From assembly GCA_964443075.1 (NCBI GenBank), contig CAYUCB010000254.1, positions 1-10,938 of the forward strand: DNA of 10,938 nucleotides, read 5' to 3'. Below are positions 7,408 through 10,938 of the stretch, piece after piece (position 1 is the first letter of the stretch; each line of letters begins with the position of its first letter). Under the pieces are notes generated by a model. It did not search any database, was not told the DNA's origin, and saw only the letters and a list, made by a program, of their open reading frames with translations. A program made the position numbers and the translations under genes. This stretch comes from DSQQ01 sp964443075. GTDB lineage: Bacteria > Chloroflexota > Anaerolineae > 4572-78 > J111.

Positions 7408-7536
7408 GCCCAACGGTTTGCGTTACTGGCGCTGGGGCGGGCGTTGACTCTACTTGGGAGCAGAAAAAACTTGAAGCCAGAAAAATGCTTGGAAATGCGG
7501 CAGAATCCCCAGCGTCCAGTGCACGCTTTGTTGGGC
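7408..7536 (-). other. attC-like integron recombination site
   Basis: Read on the minus strand it starts GCCCAAC (matching R'' RYYYAAC) at 7536-7530 and ends GTTGGGC (matching R' GTTRRRY) at 7414-7408. The two 30-nt arms (7507-7536 and 7408-7437) pair along nearly their whole length, GCCCAAC...GCGT..ACTGG.CGCTGGGG, around a 69-nt centre. The 7536-side arm has two unpaired extra bases, a G after GCGT and an A before CGCTGGGG, as expected of the L'' arm, which fixes the orientation as minus. The 129-bp length is within the usual attC range of about 57-141 bp. It begins 37 bp past the hxlR stop in the same orientation, the standard gene-attC order of a cassette. No integrase gene or second attC is visible here. 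The alternative is a dispersed palindromic repeat that only resembles attC. Confidence 0.62.
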
Positions 7537-7573
7537 GGTGTTGGTATAAGTGTCAGACAACGAGTCAGAATTT

Positions 7574-7933
7574 TTACCTCACCTTTCCTTCGTCTTGCAT
7601 GGGCAGGGCATAGGTCAGTCCCCAGTCGCCCATCGCCCCCAATACTGGATGCAACGTCTCACCAAGTGGAGTTATGTTATATTCAACTTTCGGTGGCACA
7701 ACGGGATACACCTTTCGGTTGATAAATCCGTCGCGTTCGAGGGCGCGTAATTCGGATGTGAGCATCTTTTTGGTGATGCTGGGGATAGCGCGTTGCAGTT
7801 CGCCAAAACGTTTCACGTTGTTACTGATTGCCCATAAGATGATGATCTTCCACTTTCCGCCAATCAATTGCATGGTGGCTGTTACGGGGCATCGGTAAGG
7901 AGTTGTAATTGGGTCAAAAGATAATTTGTTCAT
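7574..7933 (-). CDS. HxlR-family winged-helix transcriptional regulator
   Basis: 119 residues, the usual HxlR length. The family hallmarks are present: CPVTATMQLIGGKWKIIILW (15-34), RFGELQRAIPSITKKMLTSELRALERDGFI (recognition helix, about 42-71) and the wing VEYNITPLGETL. Cys15 is the conserved N-terminal cysteine that in some relatives (YodB, HypR) senses thiol stress; whether it does so here is unknown. Start ATG 7931-7933 has AAGGA very close upstream. It is divergent from a SnoaL-like pseudogene across 115 bp, the common layout in which HxlR controls the neighbour and itself. It is followed by the attC-like site, so it may be the gene of an integron cassette. Confidence 0.92.
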   Translation of the reverse strand: MNKLSFDPITTPYRCPVTATMQLIGGKWKIIILWAISNNVKRFGELQRAIPSITKKMLTSELRALERDGFINRKVYPVVPPKVEYNITPLGETLHPVLGAMGDWGLTYALPMQDEGKVR

Positions 7934-8048
7934 AATTCCTTATCCATAGTTACTTTTTAGTGCCTACTTTACTTTTTGCATACTAGGCAGTATTATAATG
8001 CCAAGTTTACTTTCAAGCAAAACCCAAATTTACACAAGGAGTAAAGCA
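7934..8048. promoter_or_regulatory. Divergent promoter region with repeated TTACTTTTT boxes
   Basis: The gap between hxlR and the divergent gene carries TTACTTTTT at 7950 and 7969 (19 bp apart), TTACTTT again at 8007, and GCCTA (7962-7966) mirrored as TAGGC (7984-7988). A TATAAT sits at 7994-7999, 49 bp before the ATG at 8049; no convincing -35 at 17 bp is seen. AAGGAG at 8036-8041 is a good ribosome site for the plus-strand gene. The repeated boxes are candidate HxlR operator sites, by analogy with other HxlR loci; no binding is proven. Confidence 0.4.
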
Positions 8049-8460
8049 ATGGAACAGAACAAAGAAATCGCATTGAATGTCTCGCGAGCCATTATGAACG
8101 GCGAATGGGACAAGGTTGAAAATCTGTTGGCGGATGATTTTTAATATATTGGCGATGGCAACCCCAGCCATCAACAAACAGCAGTACATCGGATTCATGC
8201 GCGGCGTGCTGTGCGCGGGTATGACCAACATGGACATGGAGTTTCTCCGCGTGATTGGGGAGGGTGATTTGGTCTCCGTTGACTACACCAACGCAATGAC
8301 CCACTCTGGAGCGTTCTACGGTGTGCCCGCGACAGGAAAACGTGTGATAGGGACGGGGCAATTCATTCGCGAAGTTAAGAATGGCAAAGTTACTGCTGAG
8401 TGGCAGACTACCAATGCTTTGGGTTTGATGCAGCAATTGGGTGTGATACCTACCCAATAA
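8049..8460 (+). pseudogene. SnoaL-like / ester-cyclase-type NTF2-fold protein, disrupted
   Basis: It starts well (ATG 8049 behind AAGGAG; MEQNKEIALNVSRAIMNGEWDKVENLLADDF), then hits TAA at 8142-8144. The same frame continues YIGDGNP, but the rest of the protein is one base off: AINKQQYIGFMRGVL...GEGDLVSVDYTNAMTHSGAFYGVPATGK...EVKNGKVTAEWQTTNALGLMQQLGVIP, ending at TAA 8458-8460. An extra base near 8165 restores the frame. The joined product would be about 136 residues with the Asp/Trp-rich NTF2-like pattern of SnoaL-type polyketide cyclases and related enzymes of unknown substrate. Two separate lesions argue for decay; a sequencing error could explain one but less easily both. The part from about 8155 could start at an internal ATG but would lack the first helices of the fold. 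Confidence 0.75.
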
Positions 8461-8487
8461 GCCCATTGGCTGGTATGCATCACGATA

Positions 8488-8536
8488 AAACGGAGCGCGA
8501 AGATTTTATTCTCCGCGCTCCGTTTATTGTTTTTTA
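8488..8536 (+). terminator. Rho-independent terminator
   Basis: A 12-bp perfect stem, AAACGGAGCGCG (8488-8499) with CGCGCTCCGTTT (8514-8525), around a 14-nt loop, followed by ATTGTTTTTT. It begins 27 bp after the stop of the SnoaL-like pseudogene and would end its transcript. The A-rich left flank makes it partly usable from the other strand too. Confidence 0.85.
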
Positions 8537-8661
8537 TGCTAGGAAACTGCGCCAAGTCCGAGTCTCTCTCATGTGAAGCACCCCAACGCCGCCGGTTGTG
8601 CCGCCGCCAGTGAGACCCAATTAAGGGCAAGCCTTGCGCTAAAAAACCCGCTTGGCCGGTC
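8537..8661. other. Short gene-free stretch between terminator and intron remnant
   Basis: No gene or clear RNA is visible. There is a small near-palindrome, GCAAGCCTTGC (8630-8640), and a GC-rich CCGCCGG/GCCGCCGCC patch near 8585-8610. A minus-strand open frame covering 8316-8777 crosses this region, but it has no family resemblance and overlaps the terminator and the intron domains, so it is not called. Confidence 0.4.
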
Positions 8662-8745
8662 GGGTCGGGTAGCAGCGGTCTGTTACCAGACCGCCGCCCC
8701 CTAAGAACCGGATATGAAAGTTTCCAATCTTTGACCGGCTCAAGC
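8662..8745 (-). mobile_element. Group II intron 3' end remnant (domains V and VI, probably class C)
   Basis: On the minus strand, 8741-8705 reads GAGCCGG, a short stem with GGAAAC at its top, then CCGGTTC: the domain V hairpin with the GAGC (catalytic AGC triad) and GTTC ends. It is about 37 nt rather than 34 and its upper stem is imperfect, so it is probably degenerate. Next, 8700-8662 forms a domain VI-like hairpin (GCGGTCTG, loop GTAA, CAGACCGC) ending CTACCCGAC, where an unpaired A could be the branch point. Just upstream on the same strand a frame reads EVHWLYGVSASYQGAFERL, perhaps the tail of the reverse-transcriptase gene or domain IV. Nothing further 5' is recognisable, so the intron is truncated. 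The class C label is an inference from the end pattern. Confidence 0.55.
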
Positions 8746-8916
8746 CTCTCAAACGCCCCTTGATAGGACGCGCTCACCCCATAAAGCCAGTGAACTTCAT
8801 TGTTTAAGCTCAGATTGAGTTTTTTTGTTTCTTAATGTGCAATATAATTTTCTCGAAAAATTGTAACAGGTTTTTGTAGCTAATTCAATAGGGATTAAGG
8901 TCTATATCGCATAAAT
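8746..8916. other. AT-rich gene-free spacer
   Basis: No gene is visible. The left part may still be intron sequence (see the intron remnant); the right part (8815-8916) is strongly AT-rich with T-runs and contains GTAACAGGTTTTTGTAG. The fold-back element copy C starts immediately after. Confidence 0.45.
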
Positions 8917-9059
8917 TGTAGGGTCAACAACAAGTTGAAGCGGCGGATATGACAACGAAGATGAGGATTTATCGAATAATGTTGGTAAAATTCGTTTAAT
9001 CCTATTATTCGCTGTCATATTTGGCCCACATAAATTTCAACATGTCGTTGACTACTACA
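8917..9059. repeat. Fold-back element, variant C (143 bp)
   Basis: A third copy of the family seen at 6938-7262. Ends: TGTAGGGTCAACAACAAGTTG... (8917-8939) and ...CATGTCGTTGACTACTACA (9036-9059). The core matches copy B closely: ATATGACAAC (8947-8956), GAGGATTTATCGAATAA, AATTCGTTTAATCCTATTATTC and GCTGTCATAT (9011-9020), TTTGGCC. It forms one long hairpin. It lies about 106 bp upstream of the amidase start; the amidase promoter could lie in or next to it, but none is clear. Confidence 0.65.
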
Positions 9060-9164
9060 GATATTTCGATTTTGCCAGCCAAAATTCTATGAGGCAAAGT
9101 AACATTATCTTTATTCGGCGGTCGGCAGTCTCCCGTCGGCGGTCTATTTTCGGAGGAGTAAGCT

Positions 9165-10460
9165 ATGACCCACCAGAATCACCAAACATTCCCCCTTGAA
9201 GCCACACGCTCCGGGCAGATGAGCCTGAACGATTATCTGGCCCAATTGGAGCCGTTTTTTGAAGCCGAAAACGAGCGGATTCAGGCGTTTTTGCCCGAAG
9301 AGGGCCGCTTCGAGCGCCTGCGGCGTGAGGCCGCCACCCTGGAGAGCCGGTATCCCCACCCGGCCGAGCGCCCGCCGCTCTATGGCCTGGCGGTGGGGGT
9401 CAAAGATATTTTTCACGTGGAGGGTCTGGCCACGCGGGCCGGTTCGCGCCTGCCGCCGGAGGTTCTGGCCGGTCCCCAGGCCGAAAGCGTCAGCCGCTTA
9501 AAAGCCGCCGGGGCGCTGGTTTTGGGCAAAACCGTCACCACCGAATTTGCCTATTTTGGCCCCGGCCCGACCCGCAACCCGCACAACCCGGCGCACACGC
9601 CTGGCGGCTCCAGCAGCGGTTCGGCGGCGGCGGTGGCGGCGGGGCTGTGCCCGCTGGCTCTGGGCACGCAAACCATCGGCTCGGTGGTGCGCCCGGCCTC
9701 GTTTTGTGGGGTGATGGGTTTTAAGCCCAGTTATGGCCGGATTGACCCGGCCGGGTTGATTCACCTTTCGCCATCGTTGGATCATGTGGGCTTTTTTGCC
9801 CAGGATTTCGCCCTGGCGGAAATGGCCGCCGGAGTATTGTGCGCGGGCTGGGCCGGTCGCCCGGTTGATTCCGCGCCGCCGGTGTTGGGGGTGCCGGTCG
9901 GGCCATATCTGCAAAAAGCCGACCCGGAGATGCTGGCCCATTTTGAAACGGTTCTGGTAAAGTTGGAACAGGCCGGTTTTGAGATTCGCCGGGTAGAAGT
10001 CATGCCCAATTTTGAGGAGATTCGCACGCAGCATCTCAACCTGACCGCCGGTGAAGCGGCTATCGTGCATCGGGGCTGGTTTGAGGCTTATGCCGACCGT
10101 TACCACCCTAAAACGGCAGCATTGATTCAACAAGGGCAGCAGCTTTCGGCGGAGCAGTTGACCGCTTACCGGGCGGGTCGAGCGGATTTGCGTCAAAGCC
10201 TGGCCGACGCGATGTCCAAACACGGCCTTTCGGCCTGGGTGACGCCCGCCGCCGTTGGCCCGGCCCCGGTCACGCTGGAGTCCACCGGCGACCCGGTGAT
10301 GAATCTGCCCTGGACCTATGCCGGGCTGCCGGCCCTTAACCTGCCGGCCGGGTTTGCCGCCAATGGCCTGCCGTTGGGCCTACAACTGGTCGCCGGTTGG
10401 CAGGAAGATGAAAAGCTGTTGGCCTGGGCTGACCGGGTGGCTTTAGCTGTCAAATTCTGA
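9165..10460 (+). CDS. Amidase-signature family hydrolase
   Basis: 431 residues, complete, cytoplasmic (no signal peptide). The amidase signature is well kept: Lys80 in GLAVGVKD, TPGGSSSGSAAAVAAG (145-160) with the cis-Ser at 149, and the nucleophile Ser173 in GTQTIGSVVRPASFCG. The Lys80/Ser149/Ser173 spacing equals that of GatA-type enzymes (Lys, then Ser, then Ser 24 residues later). These enzymes hydrolyse amides or carbamoyl groups; the substrate cannot be told from sequence. It is shorter than GatA (about 480) and has no gatC or gatB beside it, so a stand-alone amidase (allophanate hydrolase/AtzF-like or aryl-acylamidase-like) is more likely than the glutamyl-tRNA amidotransferase subunit. 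Start ATG 9165 follows GGAGGAG (9152-9158). GC content and strong GC3 bias differ from the AT-rich flanks. The stop TGA lies within a 33-bp repeat. Confidence 0.93.
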   Translation: MTHQNHQTFPLEATRSGQMSLNDYLAQLEPFFEAENERIQAFLPEEGRFERLRREAATLESRYPHPAERPPLYGLAVGVKDIFHVEGLATRAGSRLPPEVLAGPQAESVSRLKAAGALVLGKTVTTEFAYFGPGPTRNPHNPAHTPGGSSSGSAAAVAAGLCPLALGTQTIGSVVRPASFCGVMGFKPSYGRIDPAGLIHLSPSLDHVGFFAQDFALAEMAAGVLCAGWAGRPVDSAPPVLGVPVGPYLQKADPEMLAHFETVLVKLEQAGFEIRRVEVMPNFEEIRTQHLNLTAGEAAIVHRGWFEAYADRYHPKTAALIQQGQQLSAEQLTAYRAGRADLRQSLADAMSKHGLSAWVTPAAVGPAPVTLESTGDPVMNLPWTYAGLPALNLPAGFAANGLPLGLQLVAGWQEDEKLLAWADRVALAVKF

Positions 10461-10652
10461 AACAGGTTTACAGCAAAACGACTCATCTTTCATTAGGTAT
10501 TATATAGATTTCCTAAATGAAATGTGTAGGGGCGTACCCTTGCGGTCGCCCCATATAGGGCCAGCGCAAGGCTGGCCGCTACATAAATCAAATAGGAACA
10601 CTATAGATGTCCAGAAAAGTGTCAAATCCTGAAATAGGTTTACAGCAAAACG
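10448..10652. repeat. 33-bp direct repeat pair including the amidase stop codon
   Basis: The sequence TGTCAAATTCTGAAACAGG... (10448-10480), which contains the last amidase codons and its TGA, recurs at 10620-10652 with two changes (31 of 33 identical). The copies are 172 bp apart and bracket the fold-back element 10503-10605. The second copy ends two bases before the inverted end of the next element (10654). Likely a duplication accompanying element insertion; the length is large for a target duplication by a known transposase. Confidence 0.75.
10503..10605. repeat. Fold-back element with GC hairpins (103 bp)
   Basis: The outer arms 10503-10529 and 10579-10605 are inverted repeats matching at 20 of 27 positions (TATAG..TTCCTA..TGA..T.TGTAG). 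Within are two further hairpins: GGGGCG (10529-10534) with CGCCCC (10547-10552), and GCCAGC (10560-10565) with GCTGGC (10571-10576) around GCAAG. Elements with a GTAGGGGCG...CTTGCGGTCGCCCC core are, from general knowledge, frequent in some Chloroflexota and cyanobacterial genomes. It is non-coding and could weakly terminate the amidase transcript. Confidence 0.6.
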
Positions 10653-10653
10653 G

Positions 10654-10854
10654 CGTAACTACTCAGCCACTAAATAGCGGATTGTGAACATATATTGACC
10701 ACAACATATTGTGTTTGCATTTACATAAAGCAAACATTTTGAGCTAAAATAGCCTTTTTGAGATGGCTAAAAAATGCCCTATTTTGCATCAAAACCACAA
10801 TATGTAGTGGGTTTTACCTCATGTAAATCTATATCCGGTGGCTGAGTAGTTACG
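10654..10854. repeat. 201-bp fold-back element with perfect 17-bp inverted ends
   Basis: CGTAACTACTCAGCCAC (10654-10670) and its exact reverse complement (10838-10854). The interior is AT-rich and itself partly self-complementary (for example TTTGCATTTACATAAAGCAAA, written as TTTGC at 10712 and GCAAA at 10728; TAGCC 10750 with GGCTA 10765; CCACAATATG 10795 near-complementary to 10700-10711). No open frame of use. The pattern is a MITE-type element. Its right end lies inside the 3' end of a minus-strand reading frame. Confidence 0.7.
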
Positions 10855-10938
10855 TTTTTTTACGTCAATTCCTTCTTCCTCCTCGATCACTTCGACCAGG
10901 GACTCCAACATCAACTTGTCCAACATCACCTGGGCTAA
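10819..10938 (-). CDS. C-terminal end of an unknown protein, altered by element insertion
   Basis: A minus-strand frame enters from the right edge and gives 39 residues before TGA 10819-10821. The first 28 (LAQVMLDKLMLESLVEVIEEEE, then GIDVKK) look like a genuine acidic amphipathic helix. The last 11 (RNYSATGYRFT) are coded by the inverted end of the fold-back element, which thus supplies the stop codon. The GC content of the genuine part is like the other genes. I do not recognise the family: the short helical acidic tail could belong to an antitoxin, a regulator or many other proteins. Confidence 0.5.
   Translation of the reverse strand, partial: LAQVMLDKLMLESLVEVIEEEEGIDVKKRNYSATGYRFT

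Noticed and set aside
8142..8144. In-frame TAA as programmed recoding
   Set aside because: TAA is not a usual recoding signal, and a separate frameshift follows within 25 bases, which points to decay or error.
8316..8777. 153-codon minus-strand frame
   Set aside because: It overlaps the SnoaL-like gene, a terminator and the intron domains; the product matches no family. Only its extreme N-terminal part may be group II intron sequence.
9498..10223. 241-codon minus-strand frame opposite the amidase
   Set aside because: An antisense shadow of a high-GC3 gene; Arg/Gly/His-rich without domain features, while the plus strand has the full amidase signature.
9165..10460. gatA (glutamyl-tRNA amidotransferase subunit A)
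   Set aside because: The catalytic spacing matches, but the protein is about 50 residues short, gatB/gatC are absent, and the N-terminal region does not look like GatA; a stand-alone amidase is the safer call.
10607..10620. A second copy of the IS end (CCAGAAAAGTGTC)
   Set aside because: It shares only scattered bases with CTGGACACTTT in the wrong order; treated as chance.

Overview
The window looks like accessory chromosome from a moderately GC-rich, free-living bacterium, most plausibly Chloroflexota (Anaerolineae-like). That placement is inference: it rests on a Ser/Thr kinase fused to VWA and pre-peptidase-type repeats, and on the style of the dispersed GC-hairpin repeats. No rRNA or tRNA is present to confirm it.

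Layout. Positions 1-2566 (minus) hold a large membrane Ser/Thr protein kinase whose C-terminus runs off the window. A 243-bp spacer with a dispersed inverted repeat separates it from a minus-strand pair: a YgjP/DUF45-type zinc metallopeptidase (2810-3523) overlapping by ATGA the 3' third of a type I restriction gene, hsdR (3520-4623). hsdR is cut off in the middle of a conserved motif by an insertion sequence (about 4624-6302) carrying an intact 529-aa DDE-type transposase. No hsdR 5' part, hsdM or hsdS appears beyond the IS, so the restriction system is dead here.

Positions 6303-7407 hold no convincing gene but are full of structure: a 35-bp tandem repeat, several hairpins, and a 532-bp composite element (6834-7365) bounded by 37-bp imperfect inverted repeats and containing two fold-back elements. 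Next is an attC-like site (7408-7536) lying just downstream of a minus-strand HxlR-family regulator gene (7574-7933), which is how a gene and its attC sit in an integron cassette. Divergent from hxlR is a decayed SnoaL-like/ester-cyclase-type gene (8049-8460; one stop, one frameshift) with a clear rho-independent terminator. A degenerate 3' end of a group II intron (domains V and VI, minus strand) lies at 8662-8741, and a third copy of the fold-back family at 8917-9059.

Positions 9165-10460 (plus) encode a complete amidase-signature hydrolase with the full Lys-Ser-Ser catalytic set. Its stop codon lies inside a 33-bp sequence repeated 172 bp downstream. Between the two copies is a 103-bp fold-back element, and right after the second copy a 201-bp element with perfect 17-bp inverted ends. 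That last element has replaced the C-terminus of a minus-strand gene entering from the right edge.

The genes do not form one pathway. The window reads as a landing zone: a broken restriction locus, an IS, at least five small fold-back elements of three kinds, an integron-cassette-like unit and a group II intron scrap, between two ordinary genes (kinase and amidase). The least expected features are the attC-like site behind hxlR and the nested fold-back elements.
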